In this document: positions 17,149 to 25,824 of the stretch, piece after piece | How positions within the stretch are numbered: position 1 is the first letter of the stretch | How the letters are laid out: every line of letters begins with the position of its first letter | The notes under the pieces: model-generated | Database searches by the model: none | Told to the model about the DNA's origin: nothing | The model's input: only the letters and a program-made list of their open reading frames with translations | Program-made: the position numbers and the translations under genes | Origin: Nioella sp965215655 | GTDB lineage: Bacteria; Pseudomonadota; Alphaproteobacteria; Rhodobacterales; Rhodobacteraceae | DNA length: 64,000 nt | Reading direction: 5' to 3' | Assembly: GCF_965215655.1 (NCBI RefSeq) | Contig: NZ_OZ244111.1 | Coordinates: 3,348,001 to 3,412,000 of the forward strand

Positions 17149-18645
17149 ATGGGCCTGCTGACACGCGACGAATACAAGGCGCTGGCCGCCGAGATGGACT
17201 TTCCCAATGCCGCCTATATCGACGGGGCCTACCGCCCGGCGGCCTCTGGCAAGACCTTTGCCACGGTGAACCCGGCCACGGGTGAGACGCTGACCGATGT
17301 GGCCGCCTGCGGGGCCGAGGACGTGGATTTCGCGGTGGCAAAAGCGCGCGAGGCGTTTGAAGATGGCCGCTGGTCGCGGATGCACCCGGCAGAGCGCAAG
17401 GGCATCCTGATCCGCTTCGCCAAACTGCTGACCCGCAACGCCCGCGAACTGGCGGTGATGGAAAGCCTCGACAGCGGCAAGCCGATTTACGATTGCGAAA
17501 CGGTGGACATCCCGGAGACGATCAACTGCATCAAGTGGCACGCGGAAGCGATCGACAAGATTTACGATCAGGTCAGCCCCGCCTCTGACGATCACATCGC
17601 CATGGTGGTGCGCGAACCCATTGGCGTCGTGGGCCTCGTCCTGCCGTGGAACTTCCCGCTTCTGATGCTGGCGTGGAAGATCGGCCCGGCCTTGGCCGCA
17701 GGCTGTTCGGTGGTGGTGAAACCGGCGGAGGAGACCAGCCTGACCGCACTTCGCGTCGCGGAACTGGCGACCGAAGCAGGCCTGCCGCGCGGTGTGCTGA
17801 ACATCCTTCCCGGCAGCGGGCCGGAGGTGGGCGAACCCATTGGCCGGCACATGGATATTGACGCGGTGTCCTTCACCGGATCGACCATCACCGGCAAACG
17901 CTTCCTGTCCTACTCTGGTGACTCCAACGCCAAGGAAATCACGCTGGAGATGGGCGGCAAGAACCCCGCCATCGTGATGGATGACGCGGAAAACCTCGAC
18001 AGGGTCGCCGCGCATGTGGTGAACGGCGCGTTCTGGAACATGGGCGAAAACTGCTCTGCCTCATCGCGGCTTATCGTCCATAGGGACGTAAAGGCGGAGC
18101 TGCTGGAGCGCATCGCCCATCACGCGAAACAGTGGAACACCGGCGACCCACTGGACCCGGAAACCCGGCTTGGGACTCTGGTGTCCGAAGCGCATTTCAA
18201 CAAGGTCTGCGGCTATGTGGAGAAGGCCGAAAGCTTCGTGATCGGCGGCAAAGCCGAGGGCGGCTTCGTCGAGGCAACCGTAGTGGAAATCCCCGGCAAC
18301 GATCATGTTCTTGCGCGCGAGGAGATCTTCGGCCCGGTCCTGTCGGTCATCACGGTGGACAATTTCGATCAGGCGATCCGAGTGGCCAATGACACCGACT
18401 ACGGGCTCTGTGCCTCGCTGTTCACCGCCAATGCCAAACGGGCCATTCGCGGCGCGCGGATGCTGCGGGCGGGCACCGTGACGGTGAACAGCTTCGGTGA
18501 GGGCGATGCAACGACCCCCTTCGGCGGGTTCAAGCAGTCTGGCTTCGGCGGGCGCGACAACGGCATTCATGCCCATGACCAGTACACCCAGTTGAAAACC
18601 ATCTGGCTGGACCTCTCTGACGATGCGGATGAGGCCGTGGAGTGA
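17149..18645 (+). CDS. NAD-dependent aldehyde dehydrogenase (PuuC-like)
   Basis: A 498-residue aldehyde dehydrogenase: PWNFPLLMLAWKIG, FTGSTITGKRFL, LEMGGKNPAIV with the general-base glutamate, and catalytic cysteine in MGENCSASSR (about residue 304). The overall sequence resembles gamma-glutamyl-gamma-aminobutyraldehyde dehydrogenase PuuC, ending in a family-typical QYTQLKTIWLDL. It starts 3 bases after the DapA-family gene and overlaps the FAD oxidoreductase by 4 bases, so it belongs to a single catabolic operon. It should oxidise the aldehyde product of that pathway; the specific substrate is not established. Confidence 0.87.
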   Translation: MGLLTRDEYKALAAEMDFPNAAYIDGAYRPAASGKTFATVNPATGETLTDVAACGAEDVDFAVAKAREAFEDGRWSRMHPAERKGILIRFAKLLTRNARELAVMESLDSGKPIYDCETVDIPETINCIKWHAEAIDKIYDQVSPASDDHIAMVVREPIGVVGLVLPWNFPLLMLAWKIGPALAAGCSVVVKPAEETSLTALRVAELATEAGLPRGVLNILPGSGPEVGEPIGRHMDIDAVSFTGSTITGKRFLSYSGDSNAKEITLEMGGKNPAIVMDDAENLDRVAAHVVNGAFWNMGENCSASSRLIVHRDVKAELLERIAHHAKQWNTGDPLDPETRLGTLVSEAHFNKVCGYVEKAESFVIGGKAEGGFVEATVVEIPGNDHVLAREEIFGPVLSVITVDNFDQAIRVANDTDYGLCASLFTANAKRAIRGARMLRAGTVTVNSFGEGDATTPFGGFKQSGFGGRDNGIHAHDQYTQLKTIWLDLSDDADEAVE

Positions 18646-19970
18646 GCGCATATCACGCCCGGCGCCTGCCGGTTCACAAAGGGCCGGCCGCGTGGTCGGC
18701 CATCCTGCCGGGGCAACCTGCCCCGGTTGTGTTGGAGGATAACATCACCACCGACGTAGCGGTGGTGGGGGCGGGCTTCGCGGGGCTGTCCGCCGCCCGG
18801 CGACTTCTGCAACTGGACCCGTCGCTGAAGGTGGCGGTGCTGGACGCAGGCCGCGTGGCCGAAGGCGCGGCGGGCCGCAACTCCGGCTTCATGATCGACC
18901 TGCCGCATGATCTGGCGTCAGACGACTACGCGGGGTCGGGCGATGACCGGACAGTTACGGCGCTCAACCGGCAGGCCATTGCTTTCGCCCTGTCGGCGGC
19001 CGAGGAATACGCCATCCCCCGCGATTTCGCGGACCCCGTGGGCAAGGTGAACGGGGCGGCCAGCGCGGCGGGTCATGCCCATAACGAAAGCTACGCGCGC
19101 CACCTGTCGACGCTCGGGGAAGCATCGGAGATGCTCGACGCCAAGGCGATGGAGGAGCTGACGGGGAGCGCATATTACCTCTCGGGCCTCTACACACCCG
19201 GCACCGTCATGCTGCAACCGGCGGGCTATATCCGGGGGCTGGCAGAAGGGCTGAAAGCCAAGGCTTTAATCCATGAAAACAGCCCCGTGACGGGCATCGC
19301 ACGTATCGGCAATGACTGGCATGTCAGCACCATGCATGGCTCCGTTACCGCGCCCAAGGTGATCATGGCCAATAACGGCCAGCTCGAAAGCTTCGGCTTC
19401 GCGCGCGGGCGGCTGATGCATATCTTCCTATATGCCTCGATGACGCCGGTTTTGCCCGATGATGCGGTGAAAGGCGCGGACCGGTGGGGCGTGACGCCGT
19501 CCGATCCCATGGGCACCACCATGCGCAAGATCAGCGGGGTTCAGGGTGGCAGTCGGATCGTCACCCGAACAGCGGCGAGCTTCAAACCGGGGATGGTGGC
19601 CTGCGACGCGGCCCTGAAACGGGCGCGCAGTATCCACGACCAGAAATTTGGCAACCGCTTCCCGGACCTGCGCGGGATCGACATGGAGTTCACATGGGCG
19701 GGGCATCTTTGCCTCAGCCGGAACAGCGTGTCCGTCACTGGGGAACTGGAGGAAGGGCTCTACGCTGCCTGTTGCCAGAACGGGCTCGGGACCGCGCGGG
19801 GGACATTGACCGGCATGGGGGCCGCTGAAGTGGCACTCGGGCATGAGAGCGACATCACCCGCGCGTTGAGGGCGGAGCCAGACCCGACGCGCCTGCCGCC
19901 GCGGCCCTTTTCTGAAATCGGGGCGAATATCTACCTTCGCTGGAAGGAATGGCGCGCGGGGGCGGAATAG
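18642..19970 (+). CDS. FAD-dependent amine/amino-acid oxidoreductase (DAO family)
   Basis: A 442-residue DAO-family flavoprotein with an internal dinucleotide-binding motif VAVVGAGFAGLSAARRL at about residue 40 and the GAAGRNSGFM segment typical of PuuB-like and sarcosine/D-amino-acid oxidases. The C-terminal half carries FTWAGHLCLSRNSVS and ends with a YLRWKEW tail. GTG 18642 overlaps the stop of the preceding dehydrogenase (GTGA). It probably oxidises an amine or imino acid to an imine or aldehyde, feeding the dehydrogenase and DapA-family enzyme. The 3' end faces the TetR gene after only 9 bases. Confidence 0.85.
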   Translation: MSAYHARRLPVHKGPAAWSAILPGQPAPVVLEDNITTDVAVVGAGFAGLSAARRLLQLDPSLKVAVLDAGRVAEGAAGRNSGFMIDLPHDLASDDYAGSGDDRTVTALNRQAIAFALSAAEEYAIPRDFADPVGKVNGAASAAGHAHNESYARHLSTLGEASEMLDAKAMEELTGSAYYLSGLYTPGTVMLQPAGYIRGLAEGLKAKALIHENSPVTGIARIGNDWHVSTMHGSVTAPKVIMANNGQLESFGFARGRLMHIFLYASMTPVLPDDAVKGADRWGVTPSDPMGTTMRKISGVQGGSRIVTRTAASFKPGMVACDAALKRARSIHDQKFGNRFPDLRGIDMEFTWAGHLCLSRNSVSVTGELEEGLYAACCQNGLGTARGTLTGMGAAEVALGHESDITRALRAEPDPTRLPPRPFSEIGANIYLRWKEWRAGAE

Positions 19971-19979
19971 GTTGCGCGA

Positions 19980-20582
19980 TCAGCCAATGTCATCCTGAGC
20001 AGCGGCCCCCAGAAACCGGTCAAGTATTGCCAGCGTCATGGTCGATACCGCATCCCGCGCCTGCTCTGGCCCCGCCCCGGCCACATCCAGAAGGGCCGTC
20101 ATCGCCTCGATCCCGGTCGCGGGTGCGAGGGCCCGGACCAAAGCATCCTGGTCTTGCCGCGTCAGCCCCCCGTCGTCATCTGCCAGCGACTGCCAGTACA
20201 TGCTGATACGGCGCGCGCCCCGGCGGACATCGCCCGTGCCCGACGCCGAAACCGTCAGCGTCCGCCCGAGGAACTGGCGAAAGCCCATCTCGTTTTCGAG
20301 TGCAAGATCAAGGAAGTAGAGGTTGATGGCGAGTAGACGGTCCCGCAGGCCGGCAGCTCCGCGCGTGATCTCCTCATAGGATTTCACCTCGATATCCAGC
20401 ATTGCCTCCGACACGAGAATATCGGGGTCCGAGAAGTAGCGGTAAGCCGTGGCCTTTGACACGCCATGCCGCTCTGCCGCAGCGGCGACGGTCACGGGGG
20501 CGCCTTCGGTCAGAAGCTGGCGCGCGCCGTCAAGGATCGCCCTGCGTGTGCGTTCTTTCTGGGACGTTCTGCCCTTGGACAT
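19980..20582 (-). CDS. TetR-family transcriptional regulator
   Basis: A 200-residue TetR regulator: the helix-turn-helix spans residues ~8-55 (RRAILDGARQLLTEG then AAAERHGVSKATAYRYFSD), followed by a variable helical ligand domain. ATG 20582 has GGAGAGAG before it; a start 12 codons earlier would place the palindromic operator inside the gene. It is divergent from the cupin gene across an 87-base gap that contains a perfect inverted repeat, so it very likely represses the cupin gene and itself. The ligand is unknown. Confidence 0.9.
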   Translation of the reverse strand: MSKGRTSQKERTRRAILDGARQLLTEGAPVTVAAAAERHGVSKATAYRYFSDPDILVSEAMLDIEVKSYEEITRGAAGLRDRLLAINLYFLDLALENEMGFRQFLGRTLTVSASGTGDVRRGARRISMYWQSLADDDGGLTRQDQDALVRALAPATGIEAMTALLDVAGAGPEQARDAVSTMTLAILDRFLGAAAQDDIG

Positions 20583-20600
20583 GCTGGCTCTCTCCCAATT

Positions 20601-20618
20601 ATGAGACGCTTGTCTCAT
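20601..20618. promoter_or_regulatory. probable TetR operator, 18-bp inverted repeat
   Basis: ATGAGACGCTTGTCTCAT is a perfect inverted repeat (7-bp arms, 4-base centre) in the divergent gap between the TetR and cupin genes, 18 bases upstream of the TetR start. Its position and TGAGACN4GTCTCA form are typical of TetR-family operators. Confidence 0.75.
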
Positions 20619-20669
20619 ATTGAGAAGTGTGTATCATGAATGCAGGAATCAAGCAACAGGAAACACCCC

Positions 20670-21125
20670 ATGTCGGATCGCGCACGCACATATAACGTCT
20701 TGAACATCCTGATGAAATTTCACGCCTTCCCAGATGAAGTGGACGGGAAATACTGTCTTGTGGAATGCACCGTTCCGCCAGGTGCCGGAGCACCCCCCAA
20801 CCATCACGCTGGCGAAACGGAAGGGTTTTTCGTTCTTGGCGGGCAGATCGGATTCATGATCGATGGAAAGGAGATTCTTGCCGGCGAGGGGGATTTCATC
20901 TCGATCCCTGACGGGGCTGTTCACGCCTTCCAGGCCGTGGGTGACACGCCCGCGCGGCTTCTGATCCTGAACAGCCCCGGCAAAATGCACGAAGACTTCT
21001 TCACCGGGATCGGCACGGCCCTGCCGGACGGCCAGACCGAATTGCCGACCCCGTGCGAACCCGACATCCCTGCGGTTCTGAAGAAGGCAGAGGCGGTCGG
21101 CATGACTATCATGGCCCCAGCATAG
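20670..21125 (+). CDS. cupin-domain protein
   Basis: A 151-residue single-domain cupin. Motif 1 is PPNHHAGETEGFFVLGG (two histidines and a glutamate, about residues 43-60) and motif 2 is GDFISIPDGAVHAFQ (about 85-99, one histidine), so a metal ion can be bound. ATG 20670 follows ACAGGAAAC; a start 10 codons earlier is possible. Under the divergent TetR gene and its palindrome, it is likely induced by a small molecule. Such proteins include quercetinase-like dioxygenases and small-molecule isomerases, but no specific reaction can be assigned. Confidence 0.87.
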   Translation: MSDRARTYNVLNILMKFHAFPDEVDGKYCLVECTVPPGAGAPPNHHAGETEGFFVLGGQIGFMIDGKEILAGEGDFISIPDGAVHAFQAVGDTPARLLILNSPGKMHEDFFTGIGTALPDGQTELPTPCEPDIPAVLKKAEAVGMTIMAPA

Positions 21126-21155
21126 GCGACCTGACCGCGCGCTGGCGGTACGTCG

Positions 21156-22031
21156 CTAGCGCGCCACCGGCACCCGGCGGCTGCGGCGGAGCGCTATGAG
21201 GTTCGACACCAGAAGCGCTCCGATCACCACCGCACCGCCAAAGATCGCCCAGATGCCCGGGTCTTCGCCCACCACCGCCCAGACCAGAAGCGGGGCGAGT
21301 ACGGATTCCAGCAGGATCAGCAACGCCACCTCTGCCGAGCTCAGATAGCGCGGGCCAAGGACCAGAAGGCAGGAGGACGCGCCGATGATCGCCCCATGGG
21401 CAAGGAAGAGCGGCCATTCCGTGTGAAAGCTGGTCATCGGGTCGGCGAAGAAAGACATCATAAGCGCAGCCAGGAAATAGGCCACCGGCACCGCCGGGAT
21501 CATCGAGGTGTCCCGCAACCGCCGCACCGCCGTCAGCGCGGCCGCGAATGAGGCGGAGGTGTAGAGCGCCCAGAGATCGCCCTTCCACGACGCCAGTTCA
21601 TTCTCGCCCGAGCCATAGGCGATGACCCCGAGCCCCGCCAGAACGGCGGCGATGGTCCACAGCATCCGCCGCGTGATCGGCTCGCCCAGAAAGACCCGGC
21701 TGAAGACGGCGGCGAAGATCGGCATGGATGCGAGGATGAACACCACATTCGCCACACTCGTGTTGGCCACAGCCATGACGAAACCCGGCGCGGTGGAGGC
21801 CAGCAAAACGGTGTAGATCACACCCGACCAGCCGGTGCGCAGCACGGCTCGAAAGCCGCTCAAGCCCTGAAAGGCCAGCACGGCGGAGGCCACCAGTACA
21901 CCCGCGATCAGCCCGCGCCAGAATACGATCACCGTGGGCTCCGCCTCGATCAGCCGCACGAAGAGTGAATCGGGCACCACTAGCAAGACGCCGCAGGTGG
22001 TAATCAGAAGGCCCTTGAGATGGTCGGTCAT
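21156..22031 (-). CDS. DMT-superfamily (EamA) transporter
   Basis: A 291-residue membrane protein with ten predicted membrane segments in two EamA repeats (about residues 5-140 and 150-285). Visible markers are VIVFWRGLIAGVLVA, GFVMAVANTSVANVVFILASMPIFAAV and FLGEPITRRM in repeat 1, and YLSSAEVALLILLESVLAPLLVW in repeat 2. It is a drug/metabolite transporter, usually an exporter of amino acids or related molecules. It lies 40 bases downstream of the StcD-like flavoprotein on the same strand and may belong to the N-methyl-compound operon. Confidence 0.87.
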   Translation of the reverse strand: MTDHLKGLLITTCGVLLVVPDSLFVRLIEAEPTVIVFWRGLIAGVLVASAVLAFQGLSGFRAVLRTGWSGVIYTVLLASTAPGFVMAVANTSVANVVFILASMPIFAAVFSRVFLGEPITRRMLWTIAAVLAGLGVIAYGSGENELASWKGDLWALYTSASFAAALTAVRRLRDTSMIPAVPVAYFLAALMMSFFADPMTSFHTEWPLFLAHGAIIGASSCLLVLGPRYLSSAEVALLILLESVLAPLLVWAVVGEDPGIWAIFGGAVVIGALLVSNLIALRRSRRVPVAR

Positions 22032-22071
22032 GGCGGTGACTGAGCGGCAGTTTGCCCCGGAAGTAAATCCC

Positions 22072-24105
22072 TTAAAGGGTTTTGCAGACCCTCAGCGCAT
22101 CATAGACGGCAGCATGAATGTTGCGCCCCGCCACCGCGTCGCCGATCCTGGCGAGCCAATAGCGGCCTTCCGGATTCAGCACCCGGAACGGGTCGGTGCC
22201 CGCGATCATGGCCGCATGGTCAAGCTGGCCGAGGTTGGACGAGCCTTCCTTCAGCGCGTGATAAAGCGCGTCAGAGGGCGTCAGCCCATGTTCCACCACC
22301 ACATGATCCACCTCGCGCGTGACGGTCTGCCCGGTCAGCACATGGCGCAGCGTGGCGCGCTGTTTCGGGCCGATTGCCTCGACGCGGATCATTTCGTGCA
22401 GGCAGGTCATCTGAACCCCGTCGCGGGCCAACTGGCGCAGGGCAACGGCGGAGGTCGTAGGGCCCAGATCGTGCAGCGGGCTGCGGTCGGGGGTGACCAA
22501 TTCGATCGCACATCCCATCTCGGCCAAGGCATCCGCCGTAACGGCCCCGGGCTGGTCACCCGCCTCGTCCAAAAGCAGGACCGCGCCGGACGGCCGGGCC
22601 GCGCCGGAGAGCACATCCCAACCGGACAGGGTCAGGTCAGCGCCGGGGATCGCGGGCGGCTCTGGCCATCCGCCGGTGGCGATGATCACCGCATCGGGTG
22701 CTTCTGCCACAACGTCCTCGGCCTCAGCATAGCGATTGAGCCGGGTGTCGACCCCAAGCCGCTCCACCTCCGCGATCAGCCAATCGGCCACGCCCCAAAC
22801 CTGTCGCCGAACCCTGCCCTTGCAGGCCAATAGCAGCTGACCACCCAAACGATCCGCGGCCTCCATCAGGATCACCTCATGGCCGCGCAGGGCAGATACC
22901 CGCGCCGCCTCCAGCCCGCCGGGGCCGCCGCCCACGACGACCACCTTGCCGCGCGTGTCGGCAGGGCCGATCACATGGGGCATCACCGCCTCGCGCCCGG
23001 TCGCGGCATTATGCCCGCAAACGGCGGGTTTGCCTTGATTTACCCGATCGACGCAGGCCCCGAGACCCACGCAGGGGCGTATCCGATCCTCCTCACCGCG
23101 CATCAGTTTCGCGACCAGATGAGGATCAGCGATATGAGCGCGAGTCATGCCGACAAGGTCCACATGGCCTTCGCTGACCGCATGACGCGCGGTGGCCAAA
23201 TCGGCGATGCCGCCTGCGTGGATCACGGGCAGCCCCGTCGCCTGACGGATGCGGCCTGCGATCGGCAGATGCGGCGCCGAGGGCATGCCCATGGGAGGAA
23301 CCCACCCGGCCAGACCCAGATCGTCATAAGGCGCACCCGCGAGGATATTGAGGAAGTCCACCTGCCCCGTCTCGGCCAGCATGCGGGCCACGGCAACGCA
23401 GTCATCGGCGGTCAGCCCGGCCTCTTCCAGCTCATCCCCGGTCATGCGGATGCCGAGGATCATCTCCGGCCCCACGGCAGCGCGCACCGCCGCCAGAACC
23501 TCCAGCGTCAGGCGCAGGCGGTTTTCCAGTGACCCGCCATAGTCATCCTCCCGGTCATTCACCAAAGGCGACAGGAATTGCCCTAGCAGGTGCGAATGCG
23601 AGAGCAGCTCGATCCCATCGAACCCGCCCTCCTGACAACGGCGGGCAGCGGCCACGAATTCGCCAACCACGCGCGCCATATCCTCCCGCTCCATCACCTT
23701 CGGAAACGCCCGGTGCGCGCGTTCGCGCCGCCCCGAGGGGCCAATCACCGGCAGCCAATACCCGTCGTCCCAAGCCGTGCGCCGCCCCATATGGGTGATC
23801 TGGCACATGATGGCCGCGCCATGGGATTTCACCCCATCCGTCAGCCGCTGGAACCACGGCACGATGCTGTCATCGCCCGCGTAGAGCTGCCCAAACACGG
23901 ACGGGCTGTCAGGCGCGATATTGGTCGACCCGCCGACCATGGTCATACCGATCCCGCCCTTGGCCTTCTCTTCGTGATACAGCCGGTAGCGGTCGCGCGG
24001 ATGGCCGTCCTCGACAAGGTTCGGGGCGTGGGCTGTGGAGATGATGCGGTTTCGGATCGTCAGATGGCGCAGCTGGTAGGGCTCCAGCAGGGGGTCGCGC
24101 GACAC
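22072..24105 (-). CDS. FMN/4Fe-4S/FAD oxidoreductase of the trimethylamine dehydrogenase family (N-methylproline demethylase StcD-like)
   Basis: A 677-residue protein with an old-yellow-enzyme TIM barrel at residues ~1-340 (RNRIISTAHAPN, then GFDGIELLSHSHLLGQFLSP), a cysteine cluster RPCVGLGACVDR...AVCGHNAATGRE (~345-375) for a [4Fe-4S] centre, and an FAD/NAD domain (KVVVVGGGPGGLEAARV, ~390) to the end. This is the architecture of trimethylamine and dimethylamine dehydrogenases, 2,4-dienoyl-CoA reductase and StcD. The GTG start at 24105 has AGGAG seven bases upstream and lies 1 base after the MttB stop. With MttB beside it, oxidative demethylation of an N-methyl imino acid or amine is likely. 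Confidence 0.87.
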   Translation of the reverse strand: MSRDPLLEPYQLRHLTIRNRIISTAHAPNLVEDGHPRDRYRLYHEEKAKGGIGMTMVGGSTNIAPDSPSVFGQLYAGDDSIVPWFQRLTDGVKSHGAAIMCQITHMGRRTAWDDGYWLPVIGPSGRRERAHRAFPKVMEREDMARVVGEFVAAARRCQEGGFDGIELLSHSHLLGQFLSPLVNDREDDYGGSLENRLRLTLEVLAAVRAAVGPEMILGIRMTGDELEEAGLTADDCVAVARMLAETGQVDFLNILAGAPYDDLGLAGWVPPMGMPSAPHLPIAGRIRQATGLPVIHAGGIADLATARHAVSEGHVDLVGMTRAHIADPHLVAKLMRGEEDRIRPCVGLGACVDRVNQGKPAVCGHNAATGREAVMPHVIGPADTRGKVVVVGGGPGGLEAARVSALRGHEVILMEAADRLGGQLLLACKGRVRRQVWGVADWLIAEVERLGVDTRLNRYAEAEDVVAEAPDAVIIATGGWPEPPAIPGADLTLSGWDVLSGAARPSGAVLLLDEAGDQPGAVTADALAEMGCAIELVTPDRSPLHDLGPTTSAVALRQLARDGVQMTCLHEMIRVEAIGPKQRATLRHVLTGQTVTREVDHVVVEHGLTPSDALYHALKEGSSNLGQLDHAAMIAGTDPFRVLNPEGRYWLARIGDAVAGRNIHAAVYDALRVCKTL

Positions 24106-24106
24106 A

Positions 24107-25663
24107 TCAATACTCCTGGTTCAGGGCATCGGCTGCCGGAATCTCCCGCTCACGCCGGGCGATGTAGTCCAGCAGCGCCTCGTTCTTCGCCTCGTCCAGA
24201 CGGGGTTCCTCATACTCGCGCAACAGCTTGCGGGCATGATTGAGCGCCCGTTCGGTGATCTCCTTCGAGCCTTCTGCAACCCATTGCTCGATGGAATTGT
24301 TGTCGAAAAGCTCCGGCATGAAGAACGCCCGCTGAAAATTCTCCTGCGTGTGGGGATGGCCAAGGTAATGCCCCCCCGGCCCGATATCGGACACTGCCGC
24401 GATGCCTTCGTCGAAATCGTCCCACCGGGGGCCTTCCGCCATGCGGTAGGCCATGGCGCATTGTTCGGCATCCACCACGAACTTGGCCACGGAACAGTGC
24501 ATCCCGGCCTCGTTCCAGCCCGCCGAATGCCAGATGTAATTCGCACCGGCATGCATCACCGCCGACAGGGTCGTAGCGCTTTCATAACCCGCCTGCGCGT
24601 CGAAAGTCTTGGCTCCGCCAAGCGTGTTCGAGGTCCGCCAGGGCACACCGTAGAACCGCGCCATCTGGCCGATCATGAAATTCATCAGGCTGATCTCTGG
24701 CGTGCCTGCCATCGGCGCACCGGATTTCATGGACACGGTAGACAGGTAGTGCCCGTAAATGGCCGGGCAGCCCTTGCGGATCACTTGCGTGTAAGCGAGC
24801 GCTGACAAAGCCTCGGCGTTCAACTGCGCCACAGCGGGCGCGACCGATGCGGGCGTGTTTGCCCCACCAAGCACGAAGGGGGAGCACAGAACCGGCTGGT
24901 TGCGGCGGCAGAACGCGCGCATCGCGCCGAGCATGGTTTCATCCCAGACCAAAGGTGAGTTGCCGTTGCAATTGCCGGTGGTGACGGGGTGGGTTTCGAG
25001 GAAGTCCTCCCCGAACAGCACCGCGCACATTTCCATCACGTCCTCGGCGTTCTTCGGGCTGGTGGTCATGCCCATGAAGGTCTTGTCCGAATGCTTCATC
25101 GAGGAATAGGTGATCCGCAGGTGCCGCTGGCTGATCGGGTGGTCGTAAGGTTCCACGATGTGATGCGCGCTGGAATGCAGCGCGGGCGACATGTGGCTGA
25201 GCTTGTGGAACATGGCCAGGTCCGCCAGCGTCGGGTTACGGCGCACATCGTCCAGATCCCGCAGGAAAGGCGCACCGGTCATCGGCACGAAGATCGACTG
25301 CCGCCCGCCAAGCCGCACATTGTTGGCCGGGTTGCGGGCATGATAGGTGAAGTCGGACGGGATCGTCGCGATCAGCTCCCGCACCAGCCCCCGGTCGAGA
25401 TGCACCCGCTCTCCCCGCACATCCGCGCCCACGCGTTTCCAGTCCGCGAGAGCAATATCATCGCGAAACACGACCCCCACATTTTCGAGGATGTCCATCG
25501 AGGCACTGTCGATCCGCTCGACCTGCGCGCCATCCATCACTTCGCAATGCGGCAGCACATTGGTCAGCCCCGGCAGCATCCGGCTGTCGGTGACCATCCT
25601 CTGGCTGCGGCGGGCGTTGCGGCCACCGGTGCGGGTGCGGGTCTTGAGGGCGGTATCGGACAT
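24107..25663 (-). CDS. MttB-family (trimethylamine/betaine) methyltransferase without pyrrolysine
   Basis: A 518-residue protein of the MttB superfamily: RRSQRMV near the start, the IDSASMDILENVGVVF helix, TYSSMKHSDKTFMGM (about residue 175), TTGNCNGNSPLVWDE (~210) and a C-terminal RKLLREYEEP tail. Classical MttB has an in-frame amber codon for pyrrolysine; this gene has none, so it belongs to the non-pyrrolysine group whose known members demethylate glycine betaine, proline betaine, carnitine or related quaternary amines using a corrinoid protein. No corrinoid partner gene is in the window. ATG 25663 follows GGATGGAG. It is cotranscribed with the StcD-like flavoprotein. Confidence 0.88.
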   Translation of the reverse strand: MSDTALKTRTRTGGRNARRSQRMVTDSRMLPGLTNVLPHCEVMDGAQVERIDSASMDILENVGVVFRDDIALADWKRVGADVRGERVHLDRGLVRELIATIPSDFTYHARNPANNVRLGGRQSIFVPMTGAPFLRDLDDVRRNPTLADLAMFHKLSHMSPALHSSAHHIVEPYDHPISQRHLRITYSSMKHSDKTFMGMTTSPKNAEDVMEMCAVLFGEDFLETHPVTTGNCNGNSPLVWDETMLGAMRAFCRRNQPVLCSPFVLGGANTPASVAPAVAQLNAEALSALAYTQVIRKGCPAIYGHYLSTVSMKSGAPMAGTPEISLMNFMIGQMARFYGVPWRTSNTLGGAKTFDAQAGYESATTLSAVMHAGANYIWHSAGWNEAGMHCSVAKFVVDAEQCAMAYRMAEGPRWDDFDEGIAAVSDIGPGGHYLGHPHTQENFQRAFFMPELFDNNSIEQWVAEGSKEITERALNHARKLLREYEEPRLDEAKNEALLDYIARREREIPAADALNQEY

Positions 25664-25773
25664 TCGCGGTCTCCATCCTGTGGGTGGATCAACTTGACCG
25701 CGCTTCGCATCACCGGACCTGCCCGAATGCGAAACGCGCTTGCAGGATACGACATGGGGTCGCTTCTCCAACG

Positions 25774-25801
25774 AAAAACGGCGGCCCCGATGGGACCGCC
25801 G
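25774..25801 (-). terminator. rho-independent terminator of the xylFH-ATPase operon
   Basis: On the minus strand a CGGCGG/CCGCCG stem (25779-25784 with 25796-25801), with inner GC pairing, is followed by TTTTTCG. It lies 24 bases after the stop of the ATPase gene and also separates it from the MttB promoter region. Confidence 0.85.
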
Positions 25802-25824
25802 CCTTGCTGAACTCTCGCCCCTTG

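Noticed and set aside
24107..25663. Possible pyrrolysine-containing MttB
   Set aside because: The frame runs to its full length without an internal TAG and ends in TGA, so it is of the non-pyrrolysine class.
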